NCBI GenBank assembly: GCA_017881765.1
Contig: JADGQN010000282.1
Span: 1 to 6,381, forward strand
Origin: Syntrophobacterales bacterium
GTDB lineage: Bacteria; Desulfobacterota; Syntrophorhabdia; Syntrophorhabdales; WCHB1-27
Reading direction: 5' to 3'
DNA length: 6,381 bases
Position 1 is the first letter of the stretch; the number at the start of each line of letters is the position of its first letter. Positions 1 to 6,381 of this stretch are shown here, one piece after another. The translations under genes were made by a program, and so were the position numbers. The notes beneath the pieces were generated by a model. It had not been told where the DNA came from, ran no database searches, and saw nothing but the letters and a program-made list of their open reading frames with translations.

Positions 1-719
1 CCGAACGGCTTTACGGCCTGAATGCCGAGGTTGTACTTATCGCGCGAACCGGAAAGCATGTTAAATCAGTGTGCAAAGGTATGAATGGAGGGCCTTCCAG
101 GGCATCCTTCTATGTCTGCGACGTTGCGGACGAGGGAGCCCTCATCGAACTACGCGAGAAGATTCTCAAGAGAGAGGGAAAGATTGACATACTGGTGACC
201 TGCGCGGCAGCACCGGCCGCAGCCGGTAAGACCGAGCAACTGGAGTTCGAGGCATGGCGGACTGTGCTCAGGACGGACCTGGATGGGGCCTTTTTGAGCT
301 GCAAGGTGTTCGGAACACCAATGCTGCAACAGAGGTATGGCAGGATCGTCAACATGACGAGTTTTCATACGATTGCGACGTACCCCGAAAGGGTTGCTTA
401 TAATGCTGCAAAGTCGGGCGTTGAAGGACTCACCAGGGCACTGGCCGTGGAGTGGGGGAGCTACGGCATCACAGTCAATGCCGTAGCTCCCGGGCCTATC
501 AGAACACCCAGGACCTCGTACTTTCTTTCCCAGAGTTCGGAGGTGGAACAGGGGATGACCGGCCGGACGCCGACCGGAAGAATAGGTGAGACCTCTGACG
601 TGGCCGCACTCATAGCGTTTCTCGTATCCGAAGAAGCAGGCCACATCAATGGCCAGCAGATCGTTATCGACGGCGGCTGGACAAAAAACGCTTGGTGGGG
701 ACGCCATGAACGGCAGTAA
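1..719 (+). CDS. SDR-family NAD(P)-dependent oxidoreductase, 5' end cut by window edge
   Basis: A classical short-chain dehydrogenase, probably oxidising or reducing a hydroxyl/keto group on a small polar substrate; the substrate is unknown. The frame is open from base 3 and ends at TAA 717-719. A GTG at 69-71 could be read as a start, but the frame continues upstream with typical SDR helix and second-strand sequence (ERLYGLNAEVVLIAR), so the true start and the TGxxxGIG cofactor motif lie before the window. Visible landmarks are the DV after beta-3, the catalytic Ser in NMTSF, and the YNAAK motif (Tyr codon 399-401, Lys codon 411-413; the Ser is 13 residues before the Tyr). PGPIRTP and the C-terminal IDGGW follow. 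The Arg after beta-2 suggests NADP(H), weakly. Two oddities: the NNAG motif reads TCAA (198-209), and the helix-4 Asn is Asp (276-278). The next SDR begins 36 nt downstream, so co-transcription is likely. The SDR family is certain; the exact reaction is not. Confidence 0.93.
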   Translation, partial: ERLYGLNAEVVLIARTGKHVKSVCKGMNGGPSRASFYVCDVADEGALIELREKILKREGKIDILVTCAAAPAAAGKTEQLEFEAWRTVLRTDLDGAFLSCKVFGTPMLQQRYGRIVNMTSFHTIATYPERVAYNAAKSGVEGLTRALAVEWGSYGITVNAVAPGPIRTPRTSYFLSQSSEVEQGMTGRTPTGRIGETSDVAALIAFLVSEEAGHINGQQIVIDGGWTKNAWWGRHERQ

Positions 720-746
720 CGCTGGGTGCTGTCAGCTTATGGAATT

Positions 747-753
747 GAGAGAG
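747..753 (+). promoter_or_regulatory. Ribosome binding site deciding the start of the second SDR
   Basis: A purine run GAGAGAG lies just before ATG 756, with its first GAG about 6 nt from the start. It favours ATG 756 over the in-frame GTG at 726, which has no comparable Shine-Dalgarno sequence and would add ten residues that do not look like an SDR N-terminus. Confidence 0.5.
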
Positions 754-755
754 CG

Positions 756-1529
756 ATGCAGTTTTCATTAGAAGACAGGGTTGCGGTCGTTACCGGTGCG
801 AGCGGGGATATCGGTTTTGCCATGGCCGAGGCGTTGGCCGGCGCCGGCGCCAGTATTGTGCTTGCTTCGAGAGATATTAAACGCCTCGAGAACGCAAGGC
901 AAAGGATGTCAGCGGACGCGGCGCGCGTTTGGGCGCGAACCGTCGATGTGACAGACGCCGTGCAGGTGCAGTCCCTCATGCAGGAGACTGTGGGGCGATT
1001 CGGTAGGCTCGACATTCTCGTGCATGCAGCAGGGACACAGCTAAGAAAACCTGCCATCCAGGTCACTCCTGAGGAATGGAACCGGGTCCTGGCCGTCAAT
1101 CTTTCAGGGACCTTTTACTGCTGTCAGGCTGCCGCGCGTTGTATGATCCAGCAGCGGAGCGGAAGGATCATCATGGTCTCCTCGCTCACGGCGGAGATAG
1201 GCATTCCCAACATAGCCCCTTATGTGGCGAGCAAGGGGGCAATCCGTAGCCTCACGAAGGCGCTGGCTGTGGAGTGGGCGCCATATGGTATCGCCGTCAA
1301 CTCCATAGGTCCGGGACGCTTCAGGACCAGCATGACGGAGGATGTTTTCTCCAACGAGTCGGTCAGAGAAAGCTTTCTCAAATTGATCCCGATGGCAAGG
1401 GCAGGGCTACCCTCGGACCTCGCGGGCATTACCGTTCTTCTCGCGTCTGACGCGTCAGGCTATATCACCGGACAATCGATCTATGTCGACGGAGGATGGC
1501 TTGCCGCCGGAGGAAGCCCTCTGGGATAA
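756..1529 (+). CDS. SDR-family oxidoreductase, gluconate 5-dehydrogenase-like
   Basis: A complete 257-residue classical SDR, the usual length for the family. From ATG 756 the protein starts FSLEDR and runs straight into the first Rossmann strand. Visible motifs are TGASGDIG (residues 13-20, dinucleotide binding), SRD at 38-40 (the Arg suggests NADP(H) preference), DVTD at 64-67, HAAG at 90-93 (NNAG equivalent), VNLSG with Asn115, Ser143, and YVASK with Tyr156 and Lys160. The Asn-Ser-Tyr-Lys tetrad is therefore complete. The PGRFRTSMT segment, the residues around Ser143 and the VDGGW end resemble gluconate 5-dehydrogenase and 2-deoxygluconate 3-dehydrogenase relatives, so a sugar or sugar-acid substrate is plausible; this is from memory of the family, not a search. 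It follows another SDR by 36 nt, and the GH57-like gene starts 3 nt after its stop, suggesting one operon. Family assignment is certain, substrate uncertain; a FabG-like role is possible but less likely in this context. Confidence 0.95.
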   Translation: MQFSLEDRVAVVTGASGDIGFAMAEALAGAGASIVLASRDIKRLENARQRMSADAARVWARTVDVTDAVQVQSLMQETVGRFGRLDILVHAAGTQLRKPAIQVTPEEWNRVLAVNLSGTFYCCQAAARCMIQQRSGRIIMVSSLTAEIGIPNIAPYVASKGAIRSLTKALAVEWAPYGIAVNSIGPGRFRTSMTEDVFSNESVRESFLKLIPMARAGLPSDLAGITVLLASDASGYITGQSIYVDGGWLAAGGSPLG

Positions 1530-1532
1530 ACC

Positions 1533-3599
1533 ATGTTGAAGCTTTACTCAATCTTTCACCTGAATCTCGCTTACTCCTCGATCTCCGAATCAAAACGTAA
1601 AGAGGTGATCGAGCGCTGTTTCTGGCCGCTTCTCTCTCTGGCGACAGAAAGCCGGGTGCCTCTGGCAATAGAACTACCCGGCTACACCCTGGAAGTTGCC
1701 TCTCAACTTGATGCGGGCTGGACTGAGGAGTTGCGAAAGGCCGTCCGTTCAGGATCAGTGGAGTTGGTGGGCGCCGGATATGCCCAGCTCATCGGCCCGC
1801 TGGTTCCGGCTGAAATTAACGTCTGGAATCTCGAGTTGGGAGAGGAGATCTACCGCAGCCTACTTGGTGTTACTCCGCGCGTCTGGTATGTCAACGAGCA
1901 GTCTTATTCCGCGGGCATTGTTGAGGACTATATCTCCATTGGAGCCCGGGCCATCATTATGGAATGGAACAATCCGAGGACACTTCATCAGGAGTGGAGT
2001 GATGAATACAGGTACTATCCACAGGTTGCCGCGGGCACCAATGGTTCGAGGATTCCGGTCATATGGAATGATTCGATCTCATTCCAGAAGTTTCAGCGTT
2101 ACGCCCACGGCGACATAGAGACCAGCGACTTACTCGCTTATTTGGCCACGCATCTGAGTGAAAAGGGGAGGTATCACTGTTTGTACGGTAATGATGCGGA
2201 GATCTTCGATTTCCGTCCCGGGAGATTCAAAACAGAGCCGGAACTTGAACGACCCATTGAGTGGTCCCGCATAGCGAGCCTGTACGGCCGTCTTCAATCG
2301 GATCCGCGTTTCCAACTCATCTTCCCTTCGGATGTGCTCAAATCTCCGCCGGTGCCGTCTGCATCTTACTTGCCCCTCTCTCTTGAGTCAGCCGTACAAC
2401 CAATCACCGTCAAGAAGCAACCAAAATATAATGTGACGCGATGGTCGGTCACGGGTAGAAACAGCCTATACGTGAATACGCTCTGCCACCGGCTCTATCA
2501 ACGCATCAAATCCAAGAGTACGACAGGCTCACCGGCTGATCGAGAGATTCAGGCGATCAGAAAGAGGTTGTGCTATCTCTGGTCAAGCGATTTTCGCACG
2601 CATATAACGGCCGAACGTTGGGATAGTTTTGTGGCGGAAGCGGAGGGAATGTTACGGGAGACAGAGCATGTCAACACGTCAGAACAGAAATCAAAACCGC
2701 ACTCCTTGACGATTGCCCTGAATGGCCTTGGTGCCACTCTATTTCTTGCCGGGCAAAAGGCGAGGGTGAACCGGTCGGTGTCAAGCGCACGGGCGTGTGA
2801 GATTTCGGGAGACGAGAGCTTTCTGCGGATCTCGACGCCCTTCGTGGCGGCTGTTTTTAATCTGAAGCGTGGACTCGCCATTCAGAGTCTTATCTTTCCC
2901 AAGCTTCATCCCGGCGCATTGGCCGGGACGATCCAGCACGGCTATTTTGAGGATATCGCTCTGAGCGCTGATTGGTACACGGGAAACACAGTCCTCCAGA
3001 GACCAGGGAAATCCCAGGTTACGGACCTTGCACCGGCAAACGTCGAAACCATGGCAGGCTCTAATGACGGAGAAGCATGGCTAGGAGTCTCCACCGTGAT
3101 CCCGACGGAAGCCGGCGCTGTAAAGAAACTGTTTAAGGTCTACAAGAGCCGGCCACAAATCGACCTCGACTACACGTTCCAGTGGAGTACGATCCCAGCC
3201 GGTTCGTTCAAAACAGCATTCGTCACGCTTATCCCTGAATCGTATGATCTCCCAAGCCTTTTTTTTGCGACTCACAACGGCGGCTCCACTCTAGAGGTTT
3301 TTAAGCTACACGGCCAGAGCGTCGCGCACAATGCGCCTGCCTCCAGTGTCGTGACCGCATCTTCAGGGCTTGGCGCAACCGAAGGGATAGTAATTATCGG
3401 GGACGCAAGAAAGGCCCTCGCCATACGGTTTGACCCTTCAGTCTGCGCTTCTATGCCTATGGTGGCCTTTCGCGAATCAGCCCCTTCCTTTTTTGCAAGG
3501 ATCATGTTCTCATGCGGCGAGCTCGACGAGAGCCGGACCGAGGAAGTCCCGGGCCCGTTACGGTTCAACTGCAGCATCGCGGGAATGGGGAGACAATAG
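1533..3599 (+). CDS. GH57-like glycoside hydrolase with C-terminal beta-rich domain
   Basis: A 688-residue protein, probably cytoplasmic since no signal peptide is visible. GH57 enzymes hydrolyse or transfer alpha-glucan and alpha-galactoside linkages by a retaining mechanism with a Glu nucleophile and an Asp acid/base. All five GH57 conserved regions can be matched by eye: FHLNLAY (8-14); SVELVGAGYA (75-84); WYVNEQSYS (118-126) with candidate nucleophile Glu122; WNDSISF (178-184) with candidate acid/base Asp180; YGNDAEIFDF (218-227). A helical segment follows (about 300-380) containing LWSSDFRTHIT, then a beta-rich domain (about 390-688) resembling the beta-sandwich tails of GH57/GH38-type enzymes. 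ATG 1533 lies 3 nt after the preceding stop and its Shine-Dalgarno is weak (GGAGGA at 1509-1514 is about 18 nt away), so translational coupling is likely. An eight-T run sits at 3259-3266 with the frame intact. The true substrate is unknown; the SDR and Maf neighbours hint at a surface or flagellar glycan rather than storage glycogen. Confidence 0.82.
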   Translation: MLKLYSIFHLNLAYSSISESKRKEVIERCFWPLLSLATESRVPLAIELPGYTLEVASQLDAGWTEELRKAVRSGSVELVGAGYAQLIGPLVPAEINVWNLELGEEIYRSLLGVTPRVWYVNEQSYSAGIVEDYISIGARAIIMEWNNPRTLHQEWSDEYRYYPQVAAGTNGSRIPVIWNDSISFQKFQRYAHGDIETSDLLAYLATHLSEKGRYHCLYGNDAEIFDFRPGRFKTEPELERPIEWSRIASLYGRLQSDPRFQLIFPSDVLKSPPVPSASYLPLSLESAVQPITVKKQPKYNVTRWSVTGRNSLYVNTLCHRLYQRIKSKSTTGSPADREIQAIRKRLCYLWSSDFRTHITAERWDSFVAEAEGMLRETEHVNTSEQKSKPHSLTIALNGLGATLFLAGQKARVNRSVSSARACEISGDESFLRISTPFVAAVFNLKRGLAIQSLIFPKLHPGALAGTIQHGYFEDIALSADWYTGNTVLQRPGKSQVTDLAPANVETMAGSNDGEAWLGVSTVIPTEAGAVKKLFKVYKSRPQIDLDYTFQWSTIPAGSFKTAFVTLIPESYDLPSLFFATHNGGSTLEVFKLHGQSVAHNAPASSVVTASSGLGATEGIVIIGDARKALAIRFDPSVCASMPMVAFRESAPSFFARIMFSCGELDESRTEEVPGPLRFNCSIAGMGRQ

Positions 3600-3649
3600 A
3601 AGGCCGTGACAAGTGACGAAAATAGAAAGCGAGATTTGACACAGTGGAT

Positions 3650-3691
3650 AAACCAGAGAAACGAGAGAAACCAAACAAACCGGATCAACCA
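3650..3691 (+). repeat. Short A-rich tandem repeat, period 9, in the spacer before the Maf gene
   Basis: Within the 109-nt spacer 3600-3708, about four and a half imperfect 9-nt units follow each other, each beginning AAACC, AAACG or a close variant (units at 3650, 3659, 3668, 3677 and a partial at 3686). AGAGAAAC occurs twice exactly 9 nt apart (3655-3662 and 3664-3671). The run is purine/A-rich and poor in T, so the coding strand should have little secondary structure. The rest of the spacer (3600-3649) shows no terminator hairpin. A short open frame through the repeat is discussed under findings. Confidence 0.6.
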
Positions 3692-3697
3692 ATATAT

Positions 3698-3703
3698 AGG
3701 TGG
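3698..3703 (+). promoter_or_regulatory. Ribosome binding site of the Maf-family gene
   Basis: AGGTGG lies 5 nt before ATG 3709, a good Shine-Dalgarno match and spacing. It fixes the start of the long open frame, whose first residues MNYFEKNLE suit a Maf-family N-terminus. Confidence 0.7.
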
Positions 3704-3708
3704 CATAC

Positions 3709-6381
3709 ATGAACTATTTTGAAAAAAATCTAGAGGTGCTCAAGGAGCACCATCCTCAACTCGCGGATATGTTGCTCTCGGATCGAACAGACGGGGGCAC
3801 TGTCCGGGTCACAACCGCGGATAGTGGTGAGCCGAGGGTGATATTCAAGAAAGGTGACGGGGAAGAGGTGCGCATTGACAGAGCAGATGATCCGGCAAAG
3901 TGCGCCAGGGATGTCATTGATCGGCTCAATACCATGCGAACCCATCAGACTGAGAAAGAAGGCCTTATAGTCCTCCTCGGCTTCGGCCTTGGGTATCTGG
4001 CACAGGAAGTTTTGAAACATTTTGAGACGGGTCACGTGATGCTTATTTATGAGGCGACCCCGCAGTTATTCAAAACGGCACTGGAGGCCCGAGATCTCAA
4101 GGACGTTCTCAGCTCCAGCAAGGTACAGATCCTGGTCGGCCCGGACGTAGACGATTTCTCATTTTTGGAGACATACCACCATCACCTCGTAAATGGTACC
4201 TGGTATGTGGTCGGAGATAACCCGTCTCGTCGGCTGAATCAGGCGGCTTACGAGAGGTTCCGCAAGAGGCTGGATGAACAAAAGCAGCTTACACTTACGA
4301 ATGTGGGGACAGCTGTCGGCCTGGGGAAAGAATTCGCAGACGCTTTCATACAAAACGTCCCGAATATCCTGCGAAAGCCGGGCGTAACCGCGCTGAAAGA
4401 CCTGTTCAAAGGGCGTTCCGCCATTATTGTGGCGGCCGGACCGTCGTTGGAGAAGAACCTCCATCTTCTGAAAAGAGCAAAATCGAAGGCTGTTATCATT
4501 GCTGTGGACGCGGCGCTCCCGACGCTTGTTGCCGCGGGCATACTTCCTGATCTGCTGGTCGCCATAGACCCAATGGCGGAAAACGTGGCATTTTTCAAGG
4601 ACAACCCCCTTCTGAAGGATGTACCATTCGTATGTCTCACGCAGTACACGCCGGAGATGGTCGATGTATATCCCGGCCCTTTATTTCTCAACATGGCGGA
4701 GCAAAGCCTGGTCGCTTTGTGGCTGCGTCAGTTCTGGCAGGATAAAGGGAGCATAGTCTGTTTTGGTGGCTCTGTTGCTCACCTCGGTTTTGCTGCCGCC
4801 GAATACCTCGGTTGTTCCCCGATTGCGCTGGTCGGCCTCGATCTTTCGTTTGATGCGAAATTCCATGCGGGCGATGCTTCCAACCTGTTGACCGAAATGC
4901 ATGGTCAACCTTATGAGTTTAGAGATTGTGCGGATAGGGCCACTGACATCTTCGGCGAAAGCAGGTACACGCTTCCTTCTTTTCTCAGTTTTAAAACTGC
5001 TTTTGAGAATCGTATCAAGACTCTTAGTGTCACCGTCATCAACACAACGGAAGGCGGGTTGCCTCTGGAAGGCGCTTCAAACATGAGACTTAGCGACTTC
5101 ATCAATGAGTCTTGTGACTCTCCGGAGCTGGATGTATCTGCAGAAATTGCACGGCGCACGGAGACTGAAGTAACGTACAACTTGGACGGCTTAATCGAAG
5201 AAGTAACAAGAGCACATGACAAGTTGCAGGAGATAGGAAAGCATGCGCGGCAGATCTTGCGACACATCCGGCGGGTTCAGGATTTACGAAAGAAAGGGGG
5301 ACAGGAGGGCGAAGAATTCCACAGGATACTTGACAAAATAGAGCGCCTCACCGCGAAAGTGCGCCATCCGGTCCTCAACCTTATTGCCGCTTATCATTAT
5401 CAACTGGAGCTCTATCTAAAACGTCGGGCCACCATAGAAATCGACGAGATGGAGGATAAACTGGAACGGCTGGACGCGCAGTTAGAAAGGGGCCTTACTT
5501 ACTACAATGAGCTCCTGGAGGCGATAGACCTCTTCGTTAAGAAGCTGAAGATGCTGATGCGCAGACTGAAACAAGAGAAGAGCATAAACAGACTTCTAGG
5601 GGATGTGACACTCCCGGAGATGGAGCGGCTATACGCAACAGGCATGGCGGCCGGCAAAGCAGGCAGCGTCACGTTTGCAGTGAAGTATCTGGAAAGCTTA
5701 CGGCAGATGATGAATGAGAAAATTCAGTCAGGGGATCAAAGCATTTCCGGCCCTCAGTCTGTCACTCTCCCGGAACTCGAGTTCTTGCTTGCCGGTCTTT
5801 ATATGCGCCAGTACAGGTATTATGAGGCTATGGAGCTTCTGGAAGGACTTAACGCGCAAGGATGGCAAGGCCATTCGGCAATTCCCGGGTCGGACCATGA
5901 TGCTCACCAAGGGTCCTCGCGGAGTGTTGGTGAGCTGCTGCAAATGTGCCAGGAGAAGATACGTGGCTGGGAAGAGAGGAAAGCAAGTATGGGCAGTCTC
6001 CTGAAAACGGCGGAAGAGAGCTATGGCGGCAGCCTTGAATCAGGCCTCTTCTATTTCAGGGTGGGAAACTATGAACGTGCTGCAAAAGCCTATCTCGATG
6101 CGATCGAGAAAGATTCCAACGCCCAAACACCCCAACTTGTGGCCGCTTTTTACGGCCTGGCTCACACCTATCTTAAGCTCAAGGAGAACCAGAAAGCGGT
6201 AGATGCGTTTGCAGGCGCACTCCAGATAGATGCGGGAAACTTTCTGATTTACAGGGATCTCGCGATATTGGCGATAGAGAATGGCAACACTCAATCAGGA
6301 GAGATGTTTTTGACCAAGGCGTTGGAGCTTGCCCCATGGTCGGATGAACTCTACACGCTCCTTGCACATCTGTATCTGAAG
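3709..6381 (+). CDS. Maf/DUF115-family motility-associated glycosyltransferase with coiled coil and TPR tail, 3' end cut
   Basis: The frame from ATG 3709 has 891 codons and no stop to the last base, so the C-terminus lies beyond the window. Maf proteins glycosylate flagellin in the cytoplasm with pseudaminic- or legionaminic-type sugars before export. The N-terminal domain has GFGLGY (91-96) followed by IYEATPQLF (113-121). The DUF115/MptE-like core (about 232-390) has IIVAAGPSLEKN (239-250), VDAALPTL, GILPDLLVAIDP (277-288), FGGSVAHLGF (352-361) and VGLDLSF...FHAGD (375-389), which matches the usual GxDLa...tHa pattern. A long charged helical stretch (about 485-640) is probably coiled coil, then linkers rich in Gly/Ser/Gln (about 668-690 and 713-740). 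TPR-type repeats follow from about 778: FYFRVGNYERAAKAY, then about 811-844, 845-878, and a fourth starting at 879. Typical Maf proteins as I recall are about 600-700 residues, so this is extended. The TPRs may recruit flagellin or partners (inference). Family assignment is strong; donor sugar and target are unknown. Confidence 0.9.
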   Translation, partial: MNYFEKNLEVLKEHHPQLADMLLSDRTDGGTVRVTTADSGEPRVIFKKGDGEEVRIDRADDPAKCARDVIDRLNTMRTHQTEKEGLIVLLGFGLGYLAQEVLKHFETGHVMLIYEATPQLFKTALEARDLKDVLSSSKVQILVGPDVDDFSFLETYHHHLVNGTWYVVGDNPSRRLNQAAYERFRKRLDEQKQLTLTNVGTAVGLGKEFADAFIQNVPNILRKPGVTALKDLFKGRSAIIVAAGPSLEKNLHLLKRAKSKAVIIAVDAALPTLVAAGILPDLLVAIDPMAENVAFFKDNPLLKDVPFVCLTQYTPEMVDVYPGPLFLNMAEQSLVALWLRQFWQDKGSIVCFGGSVAHLGFAAAEYLGCSPIALVGLDLSFDAKFHAGDASNLLTEMHGQPYEFRDCADRATDIFGESRYTLPSFLSFKTAFENRIKTLSVTVINTTEGGLPLEGASNMRLSDFINESCDSPELDVSAEIARRTETEVTYNLDGLIEEVTRAHDKLQEIGKHARQILRHIRRVQDLRKKGGQEGEEFHRILDKIERLTAKVRHPVLNLIAAYHYQLELYLKRRATIEIDEMEDKLERLDAQLERGLTYYNELLEAIDLFVKKLKMLMRRLKQEKSINRLLGDVTLPEMERLYATGMAAGKAGSVTFAVKYLESLRQMMNEKIQSGDQSISGPQSVTLPELEFLLAGLYMRQYRYYEAMELLEGLNAQGWQGHSAIPGSDHDAHQGSSRSVGELLQMCQEKIRGWEERKASMGSLLKTAEESYGGSLESGLFYFRVGNYERAAKAYLDAIEKDSNAQTPQLVAAFYGLAHTYLKLKENQKAVDAFAGALQIDAGNFLIYRDLAILAIENGNTQSGEMFLTKALELAPWSDELYTLLAHLYLK

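Noticed and set aside
69..71. GTG 69 as the real start of the first SDR.
   Set aside because: The reading frame continues to the left edge with SDR-like sequence, and starting here would remove the whole cofactor-binding motif.
150..707. Open frame of 185 codons on the - strand across the first SDR.
   Set aside because: It is fully antisense to a gene with clear SDR motifs. Its translation shows no recognisable domain, and long antisense frames are common opposite moderately GC-rich genes.
726..755. GTG 726 as the start of the second SDR, adding ten residues.
   Set aside because: The extra residues do not match SDR N-termini. ATG 756 has a closer purine-rich ribosome binding site and gives the normal family start.
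1696..2118. Open frame of 140 codons on the + strand in another frame of the GH57-like gene.
   Set aside because: It overlaps the region encoding GH57 conserved motifs in the correct frame, and its translation has no recognisable features.
3636..3641. Perfect TTGACA, a possible -35 box upstream of the Maf gene.
   Set aside because: At 16-18 nt downstream there is only A/purine-rich repeat and no TATAAT-like box. The TATATA near 3693 is about 50 nt away, so no promoter can be called.
3600..3649. A possible terminator between the GH57-like and Maf genes.
   Set aside because: No GC-rich inverted repeat followed by a T run could be found in this stretch.
3272..3706. Open frame of 144 codons on the - strand with a hydrophobic, membrane-like N-terminus, spanning the spacer and the end of the GH57-like gene.
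   Set aside because: The hydrophobic start is simply the complement of the A/purine-rich repeat. It has no ribosome binding site and the remainder lies antisense to the GH57-like gene.
4248..4694. Open frames on the - strand opposite the Maf-family gene (for example 148 codons here).
   Set aside because: The + strand frame is uninterrupted for 891 codons with Maf/DUF115 motifs; these antisense frames are shadows.

Overview
The window looks like bacterial chromosomal DNA of moderate GC content. It is densely coding, with all recognisable genes on the + strand. The gene mix is a pair of short-chain dehydrogenases, a GH57-type glycosidase, and a long Maf/DUF115-type motility-associated glycosyltransferase with a TPR tail. 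This fits a flagellin or surface-glycan locus in a motile Gram-negative bacterium. My best guess is a Deltaproteobacteria/Desulfobacterota-like anaerobe, inferred from gene style only and not proven by any marker gene.

Layout: (1) Positions 1-719 hold the 3' part of a classical SDR oxidoreductase whose start and Rossmann glycine motif lie before the window. (2) Positions 756-1529 hold a complete second SDR, resembling gluconate 5-dehydrogenases. (3) Positions 1533-3599 hold a 688-residue GH57-like glycoside hydrolase, starting 3 nt after the second SDR. (4) Positions 3600-3708 are a 109-nt spacer whose second half is an A/purine-rich tandem repeat of period 9 (3650-3691), followed by a good ribosome binding site. 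(5) Positions 3709-6381 hold an open frame of 891 codons with no stop, running off the right edge. It encodes a Maf-family (DUF115/MptE-like) protein with a central coiled coil and C-terminal TPRs. This is the largest gene in the window.

How they may work together (inference): the two SDRs could act in sequence on a sugar or sugar acid, for example a two-step oxidation/reduction. The GH57-like enzyme could trim or remodel an alpha-linked glycan. The Maf protein would transfer a nonulosonic-acid-type sugar to flagellin. The first three genes are tightly spaced and probably form one transcription unit. Maf may be co-transcribed or may have its own control in the spacer. No RNA genes, mobile elements, CRISPR arrays or convincing terminators were seen. 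Nothing on the - strand looks like a real gene.
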